This document shows, piece by piece, positions 57,779-64,000 of a DNA stretch of 64,000 nucleotides. A program made the translations under genes and the position numbers. The notes under the pieces were generated by a model. It worked only from the letters and a program-made list of their open reading frames with translations, searched no databases and had not been told where the DNA came from. Every line of letters starts with the position of its first letter. Positions within the stretch are counted from its first letter, which is position 1. This DNA comes from Streptomyces olivoverticillatus (lineage in GTDB: Bacteria > Actinomycetota > Actinomycetes > Streptomycetales > Streptomycetaceae), in contig NZ_JACHJH010000010.1 of NCBI RefSeq assembly GCF_014203555.1, positions 42,333 to 106,332 on the forward strand, written 5' to 3'.

Positions 57779-58264
57779 ATGAGCCACATCGCACATAGTT
57801 GCGGAGTGGTCCCCTCCCAAGACGCACCCTCGCTCGGGCACCGCGGCGGTTTCCTTGCCGTTCGCCTGCAGGACGCCTTCCACTTCCCGGCCCTCAACAC
57901 CTCGGTGGCGGAGGCGCGAAGACGAGTTCTCGCGCGGCTGCGGGAGTGGGGAATAGACGAAGTGGCGTGCGATGACGCCCAGTTGGTGGTGTCGGAGCTG
58001 TTCACCAACGCCGTGCGCCACACCGACAGCGACAAGGTCAGCTGCCAGCTGCGGATCAATGGCGCACGGCTGCGGATAGAGGTCGCCGACCAGGGGCACA
58101 CCCCGACGGAGCCGAGGGCGCGGTGCAGCGGCGCGGACGAGGAGAGCGGGCGGGGCCTGCTGCTCGTCGGCGCGCTGTCCCAGGCCTGGGGGGTCCGGCC
58201 CGACGACAGCGGCCGCGGCCGTGTCGTCTGGGCCGATCTGCCGCACGGGCCGCTCCCCCACTGA
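57779..58264 (+). CDS. ATP-binding regulatory protein (HATPase_c_2, RsbW-like)
   Basis: A 161-residue GHKL-fold protein. ATG 57779 (a TTG at 57770 is in frame). The N-box DAQLVVSELFTNAVRHT, G1 region RIEVADQGHTP and G2 region ESGRGLLLVGALSQAWGV are clear, so it should bind ATP. It belongs to the stand-alone anti-sigma-factor/serine-kinase group that is numerous in Streptomyces and often linked with XRE/DUF397 genes, as here. A partner sigma or anti-anti-sigma gene is not in the window. Confidence 0.92.
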   Translation: MSHIAHSCGVVPSQDAPSLGHRGGFLAVRLQDAFHFPALNTSVAEARRRVLARLREWGIDEVACDDAQLVVSELFTNAVRHTDSDKVSCQLRINGARLRIEVADQGHTPTEPRARCSGADEESGRGLLLVGALSQAWGVRPDDSGRGRVVWADLPHGPLPH

Positions 58265-58287
58265 CCCCTCTGGCCCCGATCGCCGCG

Positions 58288-59088
58288 TCAGAGCGGCAGC
58301 AGGTCCGGGCGCTTGGGCTCCACGTTGTCCCCCGAGGACTCACCGCGCAGGCGGCGTCCGATCCACGGCACCAAGTGCTCGCGCGCCCAGTGGATGTTGT
58401 CGCGGCGCACCTCGGCGGCCGACCGCTGATCCTCCCCGGGCCACTCCTGATCGGGGTCGGCCGGCACCTGGAGGCCGAGGACCTGGGCCGCGCGCAGGGC
58501 CACGCGCGTGTGCCCGTCCGCCGACAGGTGCAGCCGGTCCTCGCTCCAGGCCCGCCGGTCCTGCACCGAGCGCAGCGACCACAGGTCGAGGACGGGACAG
58601 CCATGGCGGTCGGCGATGGCGCGCACGTGCGCGGTGTACGTCGCGATCTTGCCGCGCAGATGCCGCAGGACCGGCATGCCGCGGGTGTCGAAGCCGGTGC
58701 ACAGCAGCACCGTGCCGACGGACGCAGCCAACTCGGCCACGGCCCGCTCGTACCGCTCGGCCACGTCGTCCGGGTCGCTGCCCGGCCGCAGGATGTCGTT
58801 GCCCCCCGCGCAGAACGTGACGAGATCCGGCCCTAGCTCCTTGGCCCGGGGGATCTGCTCCTCGACGATCTGGTCCAGGAGCCGCCCGCGGACGGCGAGA
58901 TTGGCGTACCGGAAGGTGTGTTCTTCCTGTTGGTCGGAGAGGAGTACGGCCAGCCGGTCGGCCCAGCCGATGAAGCTTCCGTCGGGCCCCGGATCGCCGA
59001 CGCCCTCGGTGAAGCTGTCCCCGACGGCCGCGTACGACCCGATTGCGCCGATCGCGCTCTTGCTGAATGAATGCGAATCGTCTGCCAC
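58288..59088 (-). CDS. SGNH/GDSL hydrolase
   Basis: A 266-residue protein. Block I SYAAVGDSFTEGVGDPGPDG has the nucleophilic Ser, block III GPDLVTFCAGGNDILRPGS has the Asn, and block V WSEDRLHLSADGHTRVAL has the Asp/His pair; all catalytic residues are present. Esterase, lipase or acyl hydrolase. There is no signal peptide, so it is cytoplasmic. ATG start at 59088. The last 60 residues (PDQEWPGEDQRSAAEVRRDN) are a charged extension seen in Streptomyces orthologues. Confidence 0.93.
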   Translation of the reverse strand: MADDSHSFSKSAIGAIGSYAAVGDSFTEGVGDPGPDGSFIGWADRLAVLLSDQQEEHTFRYANLAVRGRLLDQIVEEQIPRAKELGPDLVTFCAGGNDILRPGSDPDDVAERYERAVAELAASVGTVLLCTGFDTRGMPVLRHLRGKIATYTAHVRAIADRHGCPVLDLWSLRSVQDRRAWSEDRLHLSADGHTRVALRAAQVLGLQVPADPDQEWPGEDQRSAAEVRRDNIHWAREHLVPWIGRRLRGESSGDNVEPKRPDLLPL

Positions 59089-59226
59089 GTCAGTACATCT
59101 TTCACCTTCCCAAGTGACCTACGCCACCGTAACCAGGGGTTGACGTGCCGTGATGTATCCCACCCCTACAAAATCAGACAGCGCGGAATACGATGCAGCA
59201 ACTGCCGATTTCCCCAGGAGTTACCC

Positions 59227-60033
59227 GTGACCCAGACGCCGCAGATGCCGTCCACCGAGCCCGAACTCGCGGGAGTGCGCAACTTCCGTGACCTGGGCGG
59301 TCTGCCGACCGCCGACGGGCGGCGGGTGCGGCCCGGCGTCCTCTTCCGCAGCGGCCACCTCGCCCACGCCACCGAGGCGGACGCGGTCTTCCTGGGCTCC
59401 CTCGGCCTGCACACCGTCTTCGACTTCCGCAACGCCGCCGACATCGAGCTGGACGGCGCGGACGTGGCGCTCGCCGGGGTGCGCAACGTCAACATCCCGC
59501 TCAACGACCCTGCGGCGGGCGCCGAGTTCTGGCAGATGATCCGCGCCCGCGACCTCGCCCAGGTGCGGGCCGTGCTGGCCGAGGGCCGGGCCGCGGGACG
59601 GATGATGCAGACGTACCGCGAGATCATCACCACCCGCACCGCCGAGCAGAGCCGGGTGCTGCACGCCCTGGCCGACGCGTCCGTCCCCGCCCTGATGCAC
59701 TGTGCGGCCGGGAAGGACCGCGCGGGGCTGACCGTCGCCGTCACGCTGCTGGCCCTCGGCGTCGACGCCGAAGCCATCGAGGCCGACTACCTGGAGTCCA
59801 ACGCGCTGCACCGCCGTTACCGGGTGCAGCGCGCCGAGGGCCTCGACGCGACGACGTCCGACGAGATCACGCAGCTGCTCTCGCCGCTGTTCGAGGCCCG
59901 CGCGGAGTACCTGGCCGCCGCCTTCGCGGCCATCGAGGAGACATGGGGCACGACCGAGCGCTACCTCACCGAGGGCCTGTCGCTGGCCCCCGAGGCCCGT
60001 GAGCGGCTGCGCGGGCACCTGCTCACGGACTGA
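59227..60033 (+). CDS. Tyrosine/serine protein phosphatase (DSP-like, CX5R)
   Basis: A 268-residue protein from GTG 59227. VRNFRDLGGLPTADGRRVRP and LFRSGHLAHATEADAVFLGS at the start and the P-loop MHCAAGKDRAGLTVAVTLL (CAAGKDR, CX5R) with general-acid region upstream mark a bacterial tyrosine/serine phosphatase (Y_phosphatase3) of the MptpB/LipA type. The Lys in the P-loop indicates possible activity on phosphoinositides as well as phosphotyrosine. Convergent to the aminotransferase gene, with a hairpin between. Confidence 0.93.
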   Translation: MTQTPQMPSTEPELAGVRNFRDLGGLPTADGRRVRPGVLFRSGHLAHATEADAVFLGSLGLHTVFDFRNAADIELDGADVALAGVRNVNIPLNDPAAGAEFWQMIRARDLAQVRAVLAEGRAAGRMMQTYREIITTRTAEQSRVLHALADASVPALMHCAAGKDRAGLTVAVTLLALGVDAEAIEADYLESNALHRRYRVQRAEGLDATTSDEITQLLSPLFEARAEYLAAAFAAIEETWGTTERYLTEGLSLAPEARERLRGHLLTD

Positions 60034-60045
60034 CCGGCTGCACGG

Positions 60046-60074
60046 GCGGGGGCCGCCGCACGGCCCGCCCCCGC
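60046..60074. terminator. Bulged GC hairpin between convergent genes
   Basis: GCGGGGGCCG at 60046-60055 and CGGCC/CGCCCCCGC at 60061-60074 pair with small bulges. Lies between the phosphatase and aminotransferase stops, 13 and 9 bases away, so a shared terminator is plausible. Confidence 0.45.
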
Positions 60075-60082
60075 CGGCGCCG

Positions 60083-61480
60083 TCAGCGCCCGGCCACCGC
60101 CTGCTTGACCAGGGTGCGCCCGAAGTCCCACATCAGCCCGCCACCGTTGTGCGCATCGTCCATGACGGCCGTGAAGGCGTCCACGAAGCGGTCCACCTCC
60201 CGCTCTCCGATGATCAGCGGCGGGATCAGCTTGATCACTTCCAGGTGGTCGCCGGAGACCTGGGTGAGGATGCGGTGCTTCTGCAGCAGCGGCACCACCA
60301 CCATCTGCGCGAACAGGCCCTTGCGGGCCGCCTGGAGCATCGCCCAGCGGCTGCGCAGGCCCAGCGACTTGGGCCTGCCGAACTCGATGCCGATCATCAG
60401 GCCGCGCCCGCGCACCTCGTGCAGCAGCTCGTACTTCCCGGTGAGCGCCGCCAGCCGGGACGTCAGCAGCTCCCCGGTGGTGCGGGCGCGCTCGGTGACG
60501 CGCTCCTCCTCCATCACCGACAGCACCGCCAGCCCCGCCGCCATGGCCTGCGCGTTGGAGCCGAAGCTCGCCGAGTGGACGAGGACCCGGTCCATGGAGG
60601 AGTAGACCTTCTTGAAGATCCAGTCCTTGCCGAGCGTCGCGCCCACGGGCACATAGCCGCCCGAGAGCGCCTTGGCCACGCACACCAGGTCCGGCTCGAC
60701 CCCGGCGTCGTGCTGGTAGGCGAAGAACTCGCCCGTCCGCCCGATGCCCGTCTGTACCTCGTCCGCGATGAGCAGCGCCTTGTGCCGGTGCAGCAGCCGC
60801 TGGGCGGCGAGCAGATAGCCGGACGGCGCGACCGTGACGCCCTTGCCCTGCACCGGCTCGATCACCAGGCCCGCCACGTCACCGCGGGCCAACTCCCGCT
60901 CCAGGCGCTCCAGGTCGCCCATCGGCACCGCGGTGTCGGGCAGCAGGGGCGCGAAGCCGTCCCGGAAGCCGTCCTCACCGTTGACCGAGAGCGAGCCCGC
61001 CGTCAGGCCGTGGAAGGCGTGCGTGCAGTACAGGATCCTGGGCTTGCCGGTGGCGTACCGGGCGAACTTCAGCGCGGTCTCGACCGCCTCGGTGCCGCTG
61101 TTGCCGAAGAACACCCGGTCCAGGTGCGGGGCGTACGCCAGCAGCTTCTCGGCGAGCAGCCCCGGCAGCGGCGGGCAGTCGAAGCGGGTGAGGTCGGCGA
61201 GCGAGGCGTCGAGGACGTCGTGCAGCGCCTTGCGGATGACCGGGTGGTGGCGGCCGAGGCCCATCACCCCGAAGCCCGCGAGCATGTCGAGGTAGTCCTG
61301 GCCGTCGGCGTCCCAGAAGTAGGCGCCTTCGGCCCGCTCGTAGACCTTGTCGAAGCCGATGGTGCGCAGCATGCGCGGCAGCTGGTGGTTGAGGTGCCGG
61401 GCGTGCAGGTCGTACCGTTCACCGCCGCGCTCGGCCAGCAGCCGTGCCAGGTCGAATCTCGTGGTGCCGTCGGCGGTCAT
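60083..61480 (-). CDS. Class-III aminotransferase in isoprenoid/hopanoid operon
   Basis: A 465-residue PLP enzyme. GRHHPVIRKALHDVLDASLA, VFFGNSGTEAVETALKFARY (phosphate-binding), YCTHAFHGLTAGSLS, LIADEVQTGIGRTGEFFAYQ and LVCVAKALSGGYVPVGATL with the Schiff-base Lys are intact. The ATG at 61480 overlaps the dxs stop. Downstream of dxs and ispG in Streptomyces this enzyme is the probable HpnO-like aminotransferase, which adds nitrogen to the bacteriohopane side chain. That is an inference from context; the sequence itself shows only class III transaminase. Confidence 0.9.
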   Translation of the reverse strand: MTADGTTRFDLARLLAERGGERYDLHARHLNHQLPRMLRTIGFDKVYERAEGAYFWDADGQDYLDMLAGFGVMGLGRHHPVIRKALHDVLDASLADLTRFDCPPLPGLLAEKLLAYAPHLDRVFFGNSGTEAVETALKFARYATGKPRILYCTHAFHGLTAGSLSVNGEDGFRDGFAPLLPDTAVPMGDLERLERELARGDVAGLVIEPVQGKGVTVAPSGYLLAAQRLLHRHKALLIADEVQTGIGRTGEFFAYQHDAGVEPDLVCVAKALSGGYVPVGATLGKDWIFKKVYSSMDRVLVHSASFGSNAQAMAAGLAVLSVMEEERVTERARTTGELLTSRLAALTGKYELLHEVRGRGLMIGIEFGRPKSLGLRSRWAMLQAARKGLFAQMVVVPLLQKHRILTQVSGDHLEVIKLIPPLIIGEREVDRFVDAFTAVMDDAHNGGGLMWDFGRTLVKQAVAGR

Positions 61481-63435
61481 GTGCTGCCATTCCCCTTACT
61501 GGTCAAAGCGGCCTCCTTACCGACCAGGGCGGCCTCCTTACGGGCCGGGCCGGGCTCCTTGCGGACGAGTGCCGCACTGATCCGCCCCGCGATCTCCGCA
61601 GGGGTCAGCCCCAGGTCCGCCAGCACCTCGGAGCGCTTGGCGTGGGCCAGGAACTGCTCGGGGATGCCGAAGGTCCGCACCGGCAGGTCCGTCCCGGCGT
61701 CCCGCAGCGCCTGGGCCACGGCCCAGCCGACGCCGCCGGTACGGCTGTTGTCCTCGATGACGGCCACCATGCGGTGCCGCTGGGCGAGCACGGGCAGCGC
61801 CTCGTCGACCGGCTTGACCCAGCGCGGATCCACCACGGTGCAGCCGGTGCCGCGCGCCTGCAGCAGCCCGGCGGCGTCCAGCGCCACCCGGGCCATGGGC
61901 CCGACGGCGACGAGCAGCACGTCGGCGTCCTCCTCGCCGTCCGGCCGCGCGAGCACGTCCATGCCGCCGGCCCGGCCGACGGCGGGGATGTCCTCGCCGA
62001 CGTTCTCCTTCGGGAAGCGCACGACGGTCGGGGCGTCCGCCACCTCGACGGCCTCGCGCAGCTGGAGGCGGAGCTGCCCGGCGTCGCGCGGGGCGGCGAT
62101 GCGCAGGCCGGGCACGACCTGGAGCACCGACATGTCCCACATGCCGTTGTGGGAGGCGCCGTCGGTGCCGGTGACGCCGGCCCGGTCCAGGACGAAGGTG
62201 ACGCCGCACTTGTGCAGGGCGACGTCCATCAGCACCTGGTCGAAGGCGCGGTTGAGGAAGGTGGCGTAGACAGCGAAGACCGGGTGCAGACCACCGGTGG
62301 CCAGGCCCGCCGCGGAGGTCGCCGCGTGCTGCTCGGCGATGCCCACGTCCCAGACCCGGTCCGGGTAGGCGTCGGCGAACTTGGTGAGCCCCACCGGGTG
62401 GAGCATGGCCGCCGTGATCGCCACCACGTCGGGCCGCTCGGCGCCGATCTTCACCATTTCGTCGCCGAACACCGAGGTCCAGGACGTGCCGCCGGAGGGC
62501 GACAGCGGCTCACAGGTCAGCGGGTTCATCACCCCGACCGTGTGGAAGCGGTCCGCCTCGTCCTCCAGGGCGGGCTGGTAGCCGCGGCCCTTCTCGGTGC
62601 GGCAGTGGACGAGCACGGGCCCGTGGAACCGTTTGGCCCGGCGCAGCGCCGACTCGACGGCGGCGATGTCGTGCCCGTCTATGGGGCCGAGGTACTTGAG
62701 CCCCAGGTCCTCGAACATGCCCTGCGGCGCGAAGGCGTCCTTGAACCCCTTCTTGGCGCCGTGCAGCGACTCGTACAGCGGCTTGCCGACCAGCGGCAGG
62801 CCCTGGACGGCGTCCTTGCCCCAGGACAGGACGCGTTCGTAGCCGTCGGTGGTGCGCAGGGTGGCGAGGTGGTTGGCGAGGCCGCCGATGGTGGGCGCGT
62901 AGCTGCGTTCGTTGTCGTTGACGACGATGATCAGCGGCCGGTCCTTGGCGGCGGCGATGTTGTTGAGCGCCTCCCAGGCCATGCCCCCGGTGAGCGCTCC
63001 GTCGCCGATGACGGCGACGACGTGGCGGTTCCAGCGCCCGAGCACCTGGTTGGCCTTGGCCAGCCCGTCCGCCCAGCCCAGGACGGTGGAGGCGTGGCTG
63101 TTCTCGATGACGTCGTGCTCGGACTCCTCGCGCGAGGGGTAGCCGGACAGGCCCCCCTTGCCGCGCAGCTTGGAGAAGTCCTGGCGCCCGGTCAGCAGCT
63201 TGTGGACGTAGCTCTGGTGGCCGGTGTCCCACAGGATGCGGTCGGCGGGCGAGTCGAACGAGCGGTGCAGGGCGATGGTCAGCTCCACCACGCCGAGGTT
63301 GGGCCCCAGATGGCCGCCGGTCCTGGCCACAGCGTGGACCAGGAAGTGGCGGATCTCCTCGGCGAGTTCGGTCAGCTCTTCTCCGTCCAGTGACTTCAGG
63401 TCGCGCGGACTGCGGATGTTCTCCAGCAACGACAC
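61477..63435 (-). CDS. dxs: 1-deoxy-D-xylulose-5-phosphate synthase
   Basis: A 652-residue thiamine-diphosphate enzyme joining pyruvate and glyceraldehyde 3-phosphate, the first step of the MEP isoprenoid pathway. HLGPNLGVVELTIALHRSFD, ILWDTGHQSYVHKLLTGR, the TPP-binding motif GDGALTGGMAWEALNN, VNDNERSYAPTIGGL, DVGIAEQHAATSAAGLA (catalytic Glu) and LDRAGVTGTDGASHNG are all present. The C-terminal end is unusual: RKEPGPARKEAALVGKEAAL, a Lys-Glu-Ala-rich imperfect repeat of 7-9 residues. ATG 63435. It overlaps the aminotransferase and lies 58 bases from ispG, so they are one operon. Many Streptomyces carry two dxs genes, one of them hopanoid-linked, like this one. Confidence 0.97.
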   Translation of the reverse strand: MSLLENIRSPRDLKSLDGEELTELAEEIRHFLVHAVARTGGHLGPNLGVVELTIALHRSFDSPADRILWDTGHQSYVHKLLTGRQDFSKLRGKGGLSGYPSREESEHDVIENSHASTVLGWADGLAKANQVLGRWNRHVVAVIGDGALTGGMAWEALNNIAAAKDRPLIIVVNDNERSYAPTIGGLANHLATLRTTDGYERVLSWGKDAVQGLPLVGKPLYESLHGAKKGFKDAFAPQGMFEDLGLKYLGPIDGHDIAAVESALRRAKRFHGPVLVHCRTEKGRGYQPALEDEADRFHTVGVMNPLTCEPLSPSGGTSWTSVFGDEMVKIGAERPDVVAITAAMLHPVGLTKFADAYPDRVWDVGIAEQHAATSAAGLATGGLHPVFAVYATFLNRAFDQVLMDVALHKCGVTFVLDRAGVTGTDGASHNGMWDMSVLQVVPGLRIAAPRDAGQLRLQLREAVEVADAPTVVRFPKENVGEDIPAVGRAGGMDVLARPDGEEDADVLLVAVGPMARVALDAAGLLQARGTGCTVVDPRWVKPVDEALPVLAQRHRMVAVIEDNSRTGGVGWAVAQALRDAGTDLPVRTFGIPEQFLAHAKRSEVLADLGLTPAEIAGRISAALVRKEPGPARKEAALVGKEAALTSKGNGST

Positions 63436-63493
63436 GCCGGCCCCCTCCTCCTTAGTCGGCCTTGTCTGTCAGGCTCGTGTCTCGGATGACCGG

Positions 63494-64000
63494 TCAGACG
63501 ACGGTGACGTCGGGCGTCCCCGGCAGGGCGCCCTCCGCCTCCATTCGGCCGGCGAGTGCTATCGCTTCTTCGATGAGGGTCTCGACGATCTTCGATTCGG
63601 GGACGGTCTTGATGACCTCGCCCTTGACGAAGATCTGCCCCTTGCCATTGCCGGAGGCCACACCGAGATCCGCCTCGCGGGCCTCGCCGGGACCGTTGAC
63701 GACACAGCCCATGACGGCCACCCGCAGCGGCACCTCCATGCCCTCCAGGCCGGCGGTCACCTCTTCGGCCAGCTTGTAGACATCGACCTGGGCGCGGCCA
63801 CAGGACGGGCAGGAGACGATCTCCAGGCGGCGCTGGCGCAGGCCCAGCGACTCCAGGATCTGGATGCCGACCTTGATCTCCTCGGCCGGCGGGGCGGAGA
63901 GGGAGACGCGGATGGTGTCGCCGATGCCCTCGGAGAGCAGGGCACCGAAGGCGACGGCGGACTTGATGGTGCCCTGGAAGGCCGGGCCCGCCTCGGTGAC
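63494..64000 (-). CDS. ispG: 4-hydroxy-3-methylbut-2-en-1-yl diphosphate synthase, 5' end beyond window
   Basis: The C-terminal 168 residues of IspG/GcpE, the [4Fe-4S] enzyme of the MEP pathway. The frame is open to the window end (EAGPAFQGTIKSAVAFGALL; SEGIGDTIRVSLSAPPAEEI; GIQILESLGLRQRRLEIVSC). The cluster ligands are seen: SCPSCGRAQVD (CxxC), GCVVNGPGEARE (third Cys and the Glu ligand in NGPGE). Ends GALPGTPDVTVV. It is upstream of dxs in the same direction, which gives an isoprenoid supply module. Confidence 0.96.
   Translation of the reverse strand, partial: VTEAGPAFQGTIKSAVAFGALLSEGIGDTIRVSLSAPPAEEIKVGIQILESLGLRQRRLEIVSCPSCGRAQVDVYKLAEEVTAGLEGMEVPLRVAVMGCVVNGPGEAREADLGVASGNGKGQIFVKGEVIKTVPESKIVETLIEEAIALAGRMEAEGALPGTPDVTVV

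Noticed and set aside
61444..63393. 649-codon plus-strand frame opposite dxs
   Set aside because: Antisense shadow of dxs, His/Val/Gly/Arg-rich, no motif.

Overview
The window looks like a Streptomyces chromosome, probably in or near an arm. It is very GC-rich with strong third-position GC, uses many GTG/TTG starts and 4-nt ATGA/GTGA overlaps, and carries actinobacterial hallmarks: an XRE/DUF5753 + DUF397 pair, an SAV2177-type (DUF574) methyltransferase, an HATPase_c_2 regulator, a MocR regulator, and an isoprenoid/hopanoid-type dxs-ispG-aminotransferase run. All identifications come from reading the sequence and from memory of families; no database search was possible.

Region by region. (1) 1-4.6 kb: the end of a small oxidative gene set, with cytochrome P450 (cut by the window edge), 3Fe-4S ferredoxin, an AhpD/CMD-like protein, a secreted protein, an MFS exporter and a small membrane protein, then a thioredoxin lacking one active-site Cys. 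(2) 5.1-6.2 kb: gene debris (an Orn/Lys/Arg decarboxylase 5' end with a frameshift, an MFS-like piece, an MMPL-like piece). (3) 6.3-36.2 kb: a large extracellular contractile injection system (eCIS) locus. Two candidate cargo genes lie on the minus strand, one carrying DUF4157 and a possible C-terminal nuclease domain. They are followed by a long plus-strand run: two beta-propeller/Ig-like proteins, a tail-assembly-like protein, DUF6760, a low-complexity repeat protein, a second tube protein, a LysM tube adaptor, a VgrG-like spike, gp25, two baseplate J proteins (one with hemopexin-like repeats), a P2-I-like protein, a 983-residue propeller protein, a DUF4255 terminator and an AAA ATPase. A convergent minus-strand block encodes two sheaths, the other tube protein and a small protein. 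The two blocks meet at a perfect 18-bp hairpin.

(4) 36.6-40.9 kb: LysE exporter + DUF885 peptidase, a MocR gene truncated by an IS110-type remnant, a membrane protein with an in-frame amber codon, and a DUF4333-like lipoprotein. (5) 41-48.5 kb: mobile-element wreckage and palindromes (IS4-type remnant, two related integrase-type IS elements, a broken group II intron) interleaved with an esterase, a DUF2867 protein and an ABM monooxygenase. It ends at a tRNA-Pro(GGG) gene. (6) 48.8-64 kb: core-like genes, including a Tat-exported propeller-amidohydrolase, GNAT, MBL hydrolase, AlkB-like and CMD proteins, the DUF574/DUF397/XRE/ATPase regulatory set, an SGNH hydrolase, a protein phosphatase, and the aminotransferase-dxs-ispG operon (ispG cut by the window end).

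The eCIS genes should work together as one particle: tube inside sheath, a baseplate of gp25/J/P2-I-like/LysM proteins carrying the VgrG spike, the DUF4255 terminator and the AAA ATPase for assembly. The two proteins with an N-terminal (A)LQ..AGN motif are the best cargo candidates. No obvious tape-measure, PAAR or classical tail-fibre gene is visible, so the low-complexity protein and the propeller proteins are the places to look for those roles.
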